Assembly (NCBI RefSeq): GCF_001443605.1
Contig: NZ_CP013118.1
Span: 1,437,501-1,501,500, forward strand
Direction of reading: 5' to 3'
DNA from: Salinivirga cyanobacteriivorans
GTDB lineage: Bacteria > Bacteroidota > Bacteroidia > Bacteroidales > Salinivirgaceae
DNA: 64,000 nucleotides
Every line of letters begins with the position of its first letter. The stretch's first letter is position 1. Made by a program: the position numbers and the translations under genes. The notes under the pieces were generated by a model. That model saw nothing but the letters and a program-made list of their open reading frames with translations, did not search any database and was not told the DNA's origin. Of this stretch, positions 38,136-46,601 are shown piece by piece.

Positions 38136-38572
38136 TCAGGAATTGAATTTAGTGCTGTAGTGGATTCATTTTCAAAATCGATAGAAAAAGCATAATGTCT
38201 TAATCCATTCGAGACCATTAAATATGGTGCCTTTAGAGTTAAATTATATCGCCCTGCCTGATCTACTGTTTTTTGGGTAACCTTTACACCTGGGGCTTTG
38301 CATTCCACTATCATTGCTGGTTTACCTGACCTGGAATACACCACTATATCGCACCTTCGTTCCATTCTGTTTACTTTTATCGGCATTTCAACAGCTATGA
38401 GTGAAGGAGGCACACCCTGATAATTAATTAAAAAATGTAAAATATTTTGCCGCACCCATTCTTCCGGAGTATAAGGTAACCAAAGCTTCCGCACCACATC
38501 AAACAATTCTGATGTTTTGGCATTTTGCCTTATCTGAATATCGGCTTTTGGTAATTTCAGTTGCTCATACAT
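38111..38572 (-). CDS. stand-alone type I restriction R-protein N-terminal (HSDR_N_2) nuclease domain
   Basis: 153 residues with a PD-(D/E)xK core: RRCDIVVYSRSGKPAMIVEC followed by KAPG (Asp, then E-x-K), preceded by PYTPEEWVRQNILHFLI, the typical start of the family. No helicase part and no methyltransferase or specificity subunit is near, so this is an orphan nuclease-fold protein common in Bacteroidota rather than a restriction system. It converges on, and overlaps, the GNAT gene, and follows nhaA on the same strand after 17 nt. Confidence 0.85.
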   Translation of the reverse strand: MYEQLKLPKADIQIRQNAKTSELFDVVRKLWLPYTPEEWVRQNILHFLINYQGVPPSLIAVEMPIKVNRMERRCDIVVYSRSGKPAMIVECKAPGVKVTQKTVDQAGRYNLTLKAPYLMVSNGLRHYAFSIDFENESTTALNSIPDYSSLLRH

Positions 38573-38589
38573 CTATAGGCAATCGGTGT

Positions 38590-39903
38590 TTATTTGGTAA
38601 ACTTTTTCAACAATAAATAACCTGTAACACCGGCGATAAACGATCCGGTTAGTATTCCAATTTTTGCATTATTCAACAGCGCATCATCGCCAAAAGCTAA
38701 ATTGCTAATAAATAGCGACATAGTAAAACCGACAGCACCCAACATTGCAGCTCCGAATATCATTTTCATATTTACTTTTGAAGGCAACTTACCTATTTTT
38801 AATTTTACCATAAGCCAGGTAAAACCAGAAATACCAATTACTTTACCTGCAATTAATGATATGGCTATCGAAAGTGATACTCCGGAAAAAACGCTAACAT
38901 TACCGGTGGTAAGCACCACACCAGCATTAGCTAGTGCGAACACTGGCATTACCACATATGTAACAAACGGATGTAGCAGATGCTCAAGCGATTGCAACGG
39001 GCTCTGAACTTTTGATATTGATTGTTGTAAATTATCTATACTTTCAAGCTGTATATTACTTAACGTCATCCTGTCTTTACATGACTCCTTACAAAATATA
39101 TTACTTTGCTCACGTATTTGTCCCACAAAATCTTCGAGTCGAAGCTTGCGGTTTGCCGGAATGGTAAAGGCAACAATAACACCTGCCAGGGTTGGGTGTA
39201 TTCCTGATTTTAAAAAGAGGAACCAAATAATGTGTCCTATAATAACATACCATATCAGTGAACGAACATGAAACATATTTGCTATCATCAATAAGGCTAT
39301 AAAACCCATACTCATAAACAACAGATTCCACATAATATCCTGGCTGTAAAACAACGCTATAACAACAACAGCACCAATATCATCAACAATAGCAAACGCT
39401 ACGAGAAATACTTTTAGGGCTAACGGAACTCTTTTTCCAATTAAGCTTAATATACCAATTGTAAAAGCAATGTCTGTTGCCATTGGAATGCCCCAACCAT
39501 CGGCGGCGGCTGTACCACCTTGTAAAAAAATATAGATAAGAGCGGGCACAATCATACCTCCTACAGCAGCCCCAATTGGCAATATTGCTTTGGAGAATGA
39601 TGATAATTCTCCGGCCATTATTTCACGCTTTATTTCAAGACCTACAAGAAAAAAGAAAAGGGCCATCAGGCCATCATTAATCCAATGATGCAGAGTTTTT
39701 TCAAGTAAAAAGTCACCTGCACCAATAGCAATGGGAAACTCAAGAATATGAAAATAAACATCTCTGAATGGGGTATTGGCCCAAACCAATGCAACTGCCG
39801 TTGCAATTATAAGAAGAATACCCCCTGAAGATTCAATTTTAAAAAAGCGGTAGAAAGGGCTCATTATATCTTTAACAGCCTCTTTTGTTTTTTCTATAAC
39901 CAT
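38590..39903 (-). CDS. nhaA: Na+/H+ antiporter NhaA
   Basis: 437 residues, about twelve membrane spans. It exchanges protons for sodium across the inner membrane. The ion-site pair is present in AFAIVDDIGAVVVIALFYS; other family blocks are HHWINDGLMALFFFLVGLEI and IPMATDIAFTIGILSLIG. A hydrophilic insert at about 260-300 contains two Cys (FCKESCKD). It lies 67 nt after the H2-sensor operon and may be read through from it. It points to a saline or alkaline habitat. Confidence 0.95.
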   Translation of the reverse strand: MVIEKTKEAVKDIMSPFYRFFKIESSGGILLIIATAVALVWANTPFRDVYFHILEFPIAIGAGDFLLEKTLHHWINDGLMALFFFLVGLEIKREIMAGELSSFSKAILPIGAAVGGMIVPALIYIFLQGGTAAADGWGIPMATDIAFTIGILSLIGKRVPLALKVFLVAFAIVDDIGAVVVIALFYSQDIMWNLLFMSMGFIALLMIANMFHVRSLIWYVIIGHIIWFLFLKSGIHPTLAGVIVAFTIPANRKLRLEDFVGQIREQSNIFCKESCKDRMTLSNIQLESIDNLQQSISKVQSPLQSLEHLLHPFVTYVVMPVFALANAGVVLTTGNVSVFSGVSLSIAISLIAGKVIGISGFTWLMVKLKIGKLPSKVNMKMIFGAAMLGAVGFTMSLFISNLAFGDDALLNNAKIGILTGSFIAGVTGYLLLKKFTK

Positions 39904-39970
39904 TGTAACCTATTTAATTAAAGAATGCGCACGCACTTTGCTATCAATTTTTTTGCCAATGCGAACTAAT

Positions 39971-40234
39971 TTATAAATCAAATGTAATATTCTTTGCGTC
40001 CACACCTGGCAAAGCATTTAATTCTGATTCAAGTTTTAGCATATCTTCCGACGCTCCGGTCAGTTCAAGAATAATCAATCCGTGTGGAGCACAACGGTCA
40101 TCTGTTGCCTCGTGCATACCTAGTCGGGTTTTAATACTACACCCATACCGGGTTAATAATTCCTGAACCTGAGTAGCTACATTTTGACGCTGTTTAATAA
40201 GTACGCCCAACAAGCGAATTTGACTCTCATTCAT
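39971..40234 (-). CDS. TM1266-type iron-only hydrogenase system regulator
   Basis: 87 residues with an ACT-like beta-alpha-beta layout: RLLGVLIKQRQNVATQVQEL, IKTRLGMHEATDDRCAPHGL, IILELTG, LESELNALPGVDAKNITF. This is the pattern of the small regulator found in [FeFe]-hydrogenase gene sets (TM1266). It is the last of four genes that also encode a thioredoxin-like ferredoxin, a hydrogenase-like sensor and a phosphatase. Ligand unknown. Confidence 0.85.
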   Translation of the reverse strand: MNESQIRLLGVLIKQRQNVATQVQELLTRYGCSIKTRLGMHEATDDRCAPHGLIILELTGASEDMLKLESELNALPGVDAKNITFDL

Positions 40235-40263
40235 AGCAATATATTTATATATTTAAAAATGTG

Positions 40264-41445
40264 TCAAATATACTGTAAAGCAACTTCTTTAAGAAATTTT
40301 TCTTCTAATACCCGGGCTATTCGTTTCACCACTGTGCGTCTTATTTCCAGTTCAACGGGTAATGTCGGATCCTGATGAGCGATATTTATTTTTGTACCAA
40401 TAATGATATTTATTTCATCCGATTCCAGTAACATTTTCACGATTCTGTCGGCAGGCCCGTTGCCTAGTTTAATATTATTGTTGTAATCGTGAAGCATATT
40501 ATAGGCTTTACTCAGGGTAAGGATACCTTCAGTAATAAGATCAACGCCCTGCATATGGCTTACCGGCGGCAAATCAGGATCATGGAATTCAAACTCATCA
40601 ACAATTTCACGCCCGAGTTCTCTGGCAATGATTTCCGCAGTAGTGGCGCCGCAAACAATTTTTTTACCTTCAAACTGATGTACACTCATAGCCAATTCTA
40701 TATCGCGACTCTTTTCAAAAGGGGGACCTGTAGAGATAAGCAACTTACGAGGTTCTCTGAAATAAATGGTGGCGCAACTGGTATCATCTTTTGATTCGTA
40801 GTTATCATTCATCACTGCCATATTAAGCACTTTCTGAGCAAGTTTACGTGCCGAAATATATGGTGTTTTTTGTACCGTACGCACAACAAAATCAGTGCTA
40901 TCTTCTATGCCCCAGCCAAAAGGGTACTTATGCGAGCCAAGGCCCGACTGAATAATCCCATCGGACCAAAATATTATGCGATCTTCTTTGCGCGGCCTGA
41001 ATTTAACTGCTCTTAGTTCCTTACCCTTATTCTGTTCACTCTCCATCACGATATTTTCCCAACCGGGATCGTGCACCCTGGCCCCCCTCATAATTATGCA
41101 ATTGGGATTATCGTATTCCAGGATACTGACCTCACCGGAATCTTCAACATCTACAATGGTAAAGGTTGAATAACTGATTTTCCTGACACTACACACAGGC
41201 AGGGTGTTCATTATTATTTCAGCAATAGTTTGATAATCCTTATGTTCTCTTGTAAAATTAACTGCCATGGTGGCGGTTAAGGTAGCGAGCATATTGGCTT
41301 TAACTCCATGACCCATGCCATCAGACAAAACAGCAATTGTTCGTCGCTCCTCGCGTAAACGTTTAGAAATAAAAACATCGCCGCAAATACGCTCACCCTC
41401 ATGATTACGTTGCTGGCAATTCACTTCCGTATAAAATGCACTCAT
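40264..41445 (-). CDS. SpoIIE-family phosphatase of the H2-sensor operon
   Basis: 393 residues. The first 210 are a SpoIIE/PP2C domain: TIAVLSDGMGHGVKANMLAT with the metal Asp, RIIFWSDGIIQSGLG and SKDDTSCATIYF. Residues about 215-393 are a second domain with ISTGPPFEKSRDIELAMSVH and CGATTAEIIARELG, a region typical of phosphatases linked to hydrogenase sensors. Its start is 3 nt from the sensor stop. The most likely role is an output module whose activity follows the state of the sensor; the phosphoprotein substrate is unknown. Confidence 0.87.
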   Translation of the reverse strand: MSAFYTEVNCQQRNHEGERICGDVFISKRLREERRTIAVLSDGMGHGVKANMLATLTATMAVNFTREHKDYQTIAEIIMNTLPVCSVRKISYSTFTIVDVEDSGEVSILEYDNPNCIIMRGARVHDPGWENIVMESEQNKGKELRAVKFRPRKEDRIIFWSDGIIQSGLGSHKYPFGWGIEDSTDFVVRTVQKTPYISARKLAQKVLNMAVMNDNYESKDDTSCATIYFREPRKLLISTGPPFEKSRDIELAMSVHQFEGKKIVCGATTAEIIARELGREIVDEFEFHDPDLPPVSHMQGVDLITEGILTLSKAYNMLHDYNNNIKLGNGPADRIVKMLLESDEINIIIGTKINIAHQDPTLPVELEIRRTVVKRIARVLEEKFLKEVALQYI

Positions 41446-41448
41446 AAA

Positions 41449-43299
41449 CTATCGCTTTTTGTCTTTTTGATACGATTCAATAATAGAATTGAGCATGCGT
41501 TCGGTCTCCGACGCTCCTTCTCCCAGAAGGAAGCCGATTTTCTGTACCATATTCAGATTGCGATCTATCACTTCTGAAACACGGCTAATAATTTCCTCCC
41601 GCTGAACCTCTGGCACATACATATCTCTGAATACTGCACCGGCAATGTGGTGCTTCCTAATTGGAAATACAGACACGTTCAGCAACTTATCGTTCAGGTG
41701 AATATCTTTGTTTTCTACACTTTTATTGTTCTCAAGTACATAATTAAAAAAGTTTTTAACCGATGGTGGAACAAGATTCTCAAGCCCTGCGCCGACAAGG
41801 CCCGGTACAACATCGCTAATTTCTTTTGCATCATCACCCAACAAATTAATAAAAGCATGATTTGACAGCACAATTTTTTGCTGGTTATCTACGATAATAA
41901 TACCGGCCTTAAGCTTATTAAACATCTCATTTGTTGTGGTAGAGAGCTCCTGCAACTTTTCTTTCTCTTTCTGAGCTGTAGCTTCCGACTCTTTTAGCGC
42001 ATTTTTAGTATTTGCGAGTTTTTCGTTGGTCGATTTGAGTTTTTTAATATAATCTTGTTTATTCTCTATGGCATAAGTATGGCACATATCCATGCGCGCC
42101 AGACCATTACATACAGCCACGGCAAACTCACGACAAGAGCTGTAGCCACACGCACCACATCCTGCCTGGTTTTCAGTTCCATCTTTACCCAGTTTTTTAA
42201 GCACTTCCTGCACCTTATCTTCAGGTGGTGGAGCCATCCGCGTATCGCGGTTCACATATTCACGAGAAAAATTCAGCTTTTCATATTCATTCACATTCTT
42301 TTCCCATTCATCTTTGTTCCAGTTTTTCATCCGCTTTTTGGTATAACTTATTACCAATGAACGTCTCAAAAATTTCTGACCACCTTTCGATGTTCCGGGC
42401 CCCATAATACAGCTACCATCGCAATGAAACAAATCAAGGTGCTGTTTTAAACTGGTAAATTGTTCGAACTCATTAAGAGCTTCAACCACATTTTCACTAC
42501 CATTGGTCGATATTAACCGACCGGTAAGCAGATCTTCGTTAATATCTACTGCCTGAAACATCCCCCTGCTTATGGGAAAAAGAGAACCTTTTCCACCTAT
42601 GGGTGGATCAAAATCGGCATATTCTACATTATTTTCATTTATACCAGCCTGTTTAAACATTTGTCTGATCTCTTCAAATGTAAGCACAGCATCGATCCGG
42701 CTGTCACCTTCAAAACGCATAGCTTCATCTTTGGCCGCAATACATGGCCCGATGTAGACAATGCGTACATCCTTCCCGTATTTCTCTCTTACAACTTTTG
42801 TAGTTGCAACCATGGGCGATACGAGCGGAGCCATATTTTCGTTCAAATCAGGATGAAATTTTTCTACAAAATTTACGACTGCAGGGCAGTTGGCCGTTAT
42901 AAAATATTTTCCTTTAAAATTATCGAACATTTTTCGGTATTCTAACCCGATAAGATCCGACCCAAAGGAAACTTCACAAACCCGGGAAAAACCCAGAGCT
43001 TTTATCATACCTACAAAACTCCTGTAATTTGTAATATCATTAAACTCGCCCGATATACTTGGGGCGCATGTGGCGATTACCTCTTCGTCTGATTTGAGCA
43101 ACCCGCGCACTGTCTTTTTTGCATCAAGATACTCGATAGCATCATACGGACAAATGCGCACACAGCTTCCACATGCAATACATCTGTCTGGCAAAATTTT
43201 AGCGTGCCCCTCTGTTATTTTAATAGCATCGGCCGGGCAAACCTTTATACAAGCATAACATAGCTTGCATTTATCTTTTATTGTCTTAACTATTTGCAT
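41449..43299 (-). CDS. [FeFe]-hydrogenase-like sensor with ferredoxin, FeS and PAS domains
   Basis: 616 residues. Two 4Fe-4S motifs (Cys11/14/17/21 and 40/43/46/50), an H-cluster domain (about 70-330), a FeS domain (Cys381/384/389/406), a coiled coil (about 413-460) and a PAS domain (about 465-575). H-cluster cysteines are Cys138 (TANCPAVVNFVEKFHP), Cys186 (IGPCIAAKDEAM) and Cys293/Cys297 (HCDGSCIMG). In catalytic enzymes the first motif is T-S-C-C-P-G-W; the first Cys, the proton relay, is Asn137 here. This and the PAS domain fit the sensory group C hydrogenases rather than a turnover enzyme. The ATG at 43299 follows a strong GGAGGG. Confidence 0.88.
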   Translation of the reverse strand: MQIVKTIKDKCKLCYACIKVCPADAIKITEGHAKILPDRCIACGSCVRICPYDAIEYLDAKKTVRGLLKSDEEVIATCAPSISGEFNDITNYRSFVGMIKALGFSRVCEVSFGSDLIGLEYRKMFDNFKGKYFITANCPAVVNFVEKFHPDLNENMAPLVSPMVATTKVVREKYGKDVRIVYIGPCIAAKDEAMRFEGDSRIDAVLTFEEIRQMFKQAGINENNVEYADFDPPIGGKGSLFPISRGMFQAVDINEDLLTGRLISTNGSENVVEALNEFEQFTSLKQHLDLFHCDGSCIMGPGTSKGGQKFLRRSLVISYTKKRMKNWNKDEWEKNVNEYEKLNFSREYVNRDTRMAPPPEDKVQEVLKKLGKDGTENQAGCGACGYSSCREFAVAVCNGLARMDMCHTYAIENKQDYIKKLKSTNEKLANTKNALKESEATAQKEKEKLQELSTTTNEMFNKLKAGIIIVDNQQKIVLSNHAFINLLGDDAKEISDVVPGLVGAGLENLVPPSVKNFFNYVLENNKSVENKDIHLNDKLLNVSVFPIRKHHIAGAVFRDMYVPEVQREEIISRVSEVIDRNLNMVQKIGFLLGEGASETERMLNSIIESYQKDKKR

Positions 43300-43323
43300 C
43301 ACAAAACCCTCCGGTTAATATTT

Positions 43324-43578
43324 TTAATAGTATCCATCAAACTCATCGCTCAATATGTCGATTACATTAAGATAGTCGACATGCTCATAAATACGTTTAT
43401 CGACTTTAAGGATGGGGGCTTTCTCACAATGGCCGAAACAATGGCCGCCATGAAAAAAGACATAATCATCGAGTTTGTGGTCTTTTATAAATTTTTGAAT
43501 CACCTGTACGGTTCTTTTGTTGCCTCTGGCAAAACAAGAGCTACCTAAACAAATTGTTATTTCTTTCTTTTCCAACAT
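43324..43578 (-). CDS. thioredoxin-like [2Fe-2S] ferredoxin
   Basis: 84 residues from ATG 43578; an upstream in-frame ATG (43653) adds 25 residues of no family character. Cluster ligands are Cys10, Cys15, Cys47 and Cys51 (CLGSSC with C-x4-C, and HCFGHC with C-x3-C), the pattern of HydC/NuoE-type thioredoxin-like ferredoxins. It leads the operon, 24 nt before the sensor gene, and probably passes electrons to or from it. Confidence 0.88.
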   Translation of the reverse strand: MLEKKEITICLGSSCFARGNKRTVQVIQKFIKDHKLDDYVFFHGGHCFGHCEKAPILKVDKRIYEHVDYLNVIDILSDEFDGYY

Positions 43579-43876
43579 ACTTCTACTTATTGGTATTATA
43601 AGTAAATATGCAATATTTTTAGAGTAAAAAAAATGACATTTATCGCATTGCAAGATAAAGGTTTTTAAGGGTTAATCTGATGATTTAGCACAGAAAATAC
43701 TCCTTTCGCACTGCATTGTAAAACCCTGATGCGAACCCAGCCACCATTCATGCACATACATAATAAAAGAAATAATTCAGAAAATGATCGATTAGAATGA
43801 TCTAAGGGATTGTTCCGAAATCAGCATAATCCCTAACTGAGTTTATCGCCAGTGAGTTTTCAAAAAAACAGCACTT

Positions 43877-44503
43877 TTATATAAAAAAGATCAAATCAGG
43901 CAATATAATTTCAACTTTGCGGTGAAATTGGTTTCCAATCCATTGCATTGTTTTCGGGGAATAAAAGCTTACATGGGTGAGGTCGTTTTTGTAGTGCCAT
44001 GTTGTAAAATTGATATCTGGAGTACGGAGCTTTGTCATCAGTGCCAGCACACCCGCTTTTTTGAGTAAGTCAAACATACGCTTTAAATCTCCAGCAGGTT
44101 GATGCATGTGTTCCACCACTTCTGTTGCTGTTATAAAATCGTATTTTCGGTCAAGCACTTTCAGGTCAGGCGCAAAATAAGGATCGTAAATTTCCACATA
44201 ATATCCTTTATCCTTCAAAATTTTGGCCAACACAGGATTTGGGCCGCTACCAAAATCCAGGCCAATGGCATTTTCATTTAGGTGAGACTGCAACGGCTGG
44301 ATGATGCGACTCAAAAAAGCTACATAACCTTCATCCTCTATGGTGTTCTGATGTTCATCATACCTTAACTTCTCTTCTGTTTGGTCCGGAAGAAAGTCTT
44401 CTTCAACAAAAACAAGATCACAGACATTACAATGTTTGTAGCGCTTGTTTTTGTCCTCAGCAGAAAAATGCACATCATGATTTTCACAAAGCGGACATAG
44501 CAT
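43877..44503 (-). CDS. zinc-ribbon class I SAM-dependent methyltransferase
   Basis: 208 residues. An N-terminal zinc ribbon (C-P-L-C at 3-6, C-N-V-C at about 28-31) precedes a methyltransferase domain with IGLDFGSGPNPVLAKIL (SAM loop), VEIYDPYF and FITATEVVEHMHQPAGDLKR. Of the kind that methylates small molecules or glycolipids; target unknown. ATG 44503 is chosen, since the next upstream in-frame start overlaps the LspA-like gene, which ends 4 nt away, so the two are coupled. Confidence 0.85.
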   Translation of the reverse strand: MLCPLCENHDVHFSAEDKNKRYKHCNVCDLVFVEEDFLPDQTEEKLRYDEHQNTIEDEGYVAFLSRIIQPLQSHLNENAIGLDFGSGPNPVLAKILKDKGYYVEIYDPYFAPDLKVLDRKYDFITATEVVEHMHQPAGDLKRMFDLLKKAGVLALMTKLRTPDINFTTWHYKNDLTHVSFYSPKTMQWIGNQFHRKVEIILPDLIFFI

Positions 44504-44507
44504 AGTG

Positions 44508-45233
44508 TCATTTGTTTTTAATGAACCAACTGCGCACATCTGACTTTATAAACTGCCAGTTAAAACCTTTAATATCTTTTGAGGTTTTGTATAACTTTTG
44601 GTCAATAACTTCAATAAGCACAAAAAGCTCGGCCATTGTAATAAACATATCTTTTAAATCGAATGTATAAAACGGCCTTATGGTAATGTAATCAAGCGAT
44701 CCTCCATGAAAAATATTATCAACTACATTGGCCAAAGCGCCAACAAGGAAAAGTTGTACAAAACCTTTTCCCCAAAAACTAATTGGACGCTTTGTAGTAT
44801 AAAACCGCCAGTATTCAAACAACAGAAAAGCTAATACAGATACAAAAAGTACATGCGGCAGGGTTTTTACATTTTCCAGTCCCAATAAAACCCACAAATA
44901 ACTACCGGCCGTATTATGCGACGGATCAAAATAAAAAACCGGATCAATAATCGGGATACTTATGGTTTGCCAATCCAGACCAAAAAGGTAAATCTTAATT
45001 GCCTGATCAAGACCCAGCAACATAATAATCCATATCCAGCTTATGCGCCGATCAGCTTTGTAGAGTTTTTCACCAGCAGTCATCAAAGCCCCTACCACAC
45101 CAAGCACTATTGCAGGTACACTAAAGTACAATACAGCCAGAGATGCATTTTTTACGCCGTAAGCAATTGTAAATACCAACATGGCAGCCATCCAGGCCCC
45201 TGCAAAAACGCCGAAATTCCTTAAATATCGCAT
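44508..45233 (-). CDS. signal peptidase II (LspA)-like membrane protein, extended N-terminus
   Basis: 241 residues, longer than the 150-170 of LspA. Two extra membrane spans (about 8-50) precede an LspA-like core: LDQAIKIYLFG (the D-Q-x-x-K motif), DPSHNTAGSYLW (N-T-A-G), GALANVVDNIFHGGSLDY with Asp172 at the first catalytic position, and FDLKDMFITM with Asp195 at the second. LspA cleaves prolipoprotein signal peptides. Whether this acts as the main LspA or as a paralogue with another substrate is unclear; the altered flanks suggest a paralogue. Confidence 0.75.
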   Translation of the reverse strand: MRYLRNFGVFAGAWMAAMLVFTIAYGVKNASLAVLYFSVPAIVLGVVGALMTAGEKLYKADRRISWIWIIMLLGLDQAIKIYLFGLDWQTISIPIIDPVFYFDPSHNTAGSYLWVLLGLENVKTLPHVLFVSVLAFLLFEYWRFYTTKRPISFWGKGFVQLFLVGALANVVDNIFHGGSLDYITIRPFYTFDLKDMFITMAELFVLIEVIDQKLYKTSKDIKGFNWQFIKSDVRSWFIKNK

Positions 45234-45509
45234 AACAAGATGTTTTGTTTAAAAAGTGACTGTAAAACTACAAAAAAGCATGAAAAGGGGATTTTCTGGA
45301 CTGAAAAAATAGATGAACCATATTAATTTTCTGAGTGACCAACAAAAAAAAATGAAACATTTAAAACTTCATAACCGGCATCAAAACAAACCAACATACT
45401 GATTATCAAACATGATACAAACAAAACATGATAATACATATATTTTTATAGGCGCACTTTTTAACCTTTTTCAGTTATCTTCGTCTTTAGGACAAACTAA
45501 GCAATAAAA

Positions 45510-46058
45510 TTGGAGCATAAACTCACATCAAAGCAATTAATCAGACAGTGCAAAAAAGGAAATGCACTTGCGCAATATCAACTATACGAGCAATATGCAG
45601 ATGCCATGTACAATATTGCATATAGAATCACAGGCAATCAACCAGATGCAGAAGATGCACTACAAGAGGCATTTGTAAAAGCTTTTCGCAAAATCGGCTC
45701 TTTCAAAGGAGATTCCACCCCGGGAGCCTGGCTAAAACGAATAGTTGTAAACCAGTGCCTGAGTGACTTAAGAAAGAAGAAGGTTGTATTTGAACCGATA
45801 AATGACGAAAGCATAAATGAACAAAAAGAAGAAAATGAGCCGGCAATAGATGAAAAAGTCCCTATGCAAAAGGTAATGGATGCCGTAGAGGAACTCCCGG
45901 ATGGGGCAAGGGTTGTATTTACACTCAAAGCCATCGAAGAATATAAGTTCAAAGAAATTGCCACAATGCTAAACCAAACAGAGACTAATTGCAAAGTTCA
46001 ATATCACAGGTCAAAAAAAATACTGAGCAAAAAACTAGAAGGCATTCTTCAAACATAA
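45510..46058 (+). CDS. ECF RNA polymerase sigma factor
   Basis: 182 residues. Region 2 (about 10-80) has NIAYRITGNQPDAEDALQEA, FVKAFRKIGSFKG; region 4 (about 125-175) has LPDGARVVFTLKAIEEYKFK and EIATMLNQTETNCKVQYHRS. The start is TTG (45510) because no ATG precedes region 2. It heads a three-gene operon with a single-span protein (anti-sigma candidate) and a secreted beta-repeat protein. A TTATCTTCG about 30 nt upstream may be part of its promoter. Confidence 0.93.
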   Translation: MEHKLTSKQLIRQCKKGNALAQYQLYEQYADAMYNIAYRITGNQPDAEDALQEAFVKAFRKIGSFKGDSTPGAWLKRIVVNQCLSDLRKKKVVFEPINDESINEQKEENEPAIDEKVPMQKVMDAVEELPDGARVVFTLKAIEEYKFKEIATMLNQTETNCKVQYHRSKKILSKKLEGILQT

Positions 46059-46070
46059 AACACTTATAAC

Positions 46071-46601
46071 ATGAACATTGAAGAATATATCAATAAAAAC
46101 AGAGGGCAACTCGACAACAAAGTTGCAGACAAAGCCCGAATATGGGCCGGAATAGCAGATATTCAGGCCAGAAAGAAAACACGACGCATTAAAATAACCC
46201 AGTGGGTAGCAGCTTCATTAGTTATTTTGCTTGTAACAGGCATACTGCTCCGGCACGAAATGGTAATGCAACAGCATGTTGATAATTTATCACAAATAAA
46301 CACAGAACTCGCAAAAAAAGAACAACACTATCAGCAACAAATCAATCAAAAATGGAATCAATTTCAGCAAATACCAGCTCACTCCTCTCCTCTGGAGTCA
46401 ATGCTGATTGATGAACTAAAAGAATTAGACACCTTATATAAACAAGGTTTAAAAGACATAAAGAAAAATCCGGATAATGACCGTGCAGTGATGATACTGC
46501 TTGAGACCTACGAAAAGCGCTTACGTATTCTTGAAAAACTCATTTATGAACGCCACAAACAAATCAGATATGAAAAAAGAAACGAAAACATTGAGCTTTA
46601 A
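46071..46601 (+). CDS. single-span membrane protein, probable anti-sigma factor
   Basis: 176 residues. Short cytoplasmic part (1-43) with two helices, one membrane span (about 44-61, WVAASLVILLVTGILL), then a long periplasmic coiled coil (about 65-170) rich in Gln and Glu. No zinc motif. Its place 12 nt after an ECF sigma gene and its topology suggest an anti-sigma factor; this is inference from context. Its last 32 nt overlap the next gene. Confidence 0.75.
   Translation: MNIEEYINKNRGQLDNKVADKARIWAGIADIQARKKTRRIKITQWVAASLVILLVTGILLRHEMVMQQHVDNLSQINTELAKKEQHYQQQINQKWNQFQQIPAHSSPLESMLIDELKELDTLYKQGLKDIKKNPDNDRAVMILLETYEKRLRILEKLIYERHKQIRYEKRNENIEL

Noticed and set aside
38111..38572. Type I restriction-modification system
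   Set aside because: Only the nuclease-domain protein is present; no hsdM, hsdS or helicase part is nearby.
43802..43833. AGGGATT / AATCCCT hairpin between methyltransferase and hydrogenase operon
   Set aside because: Only 7 bp with an 18-nt loop and no T-run; not convincing as terminator or RNA gene.
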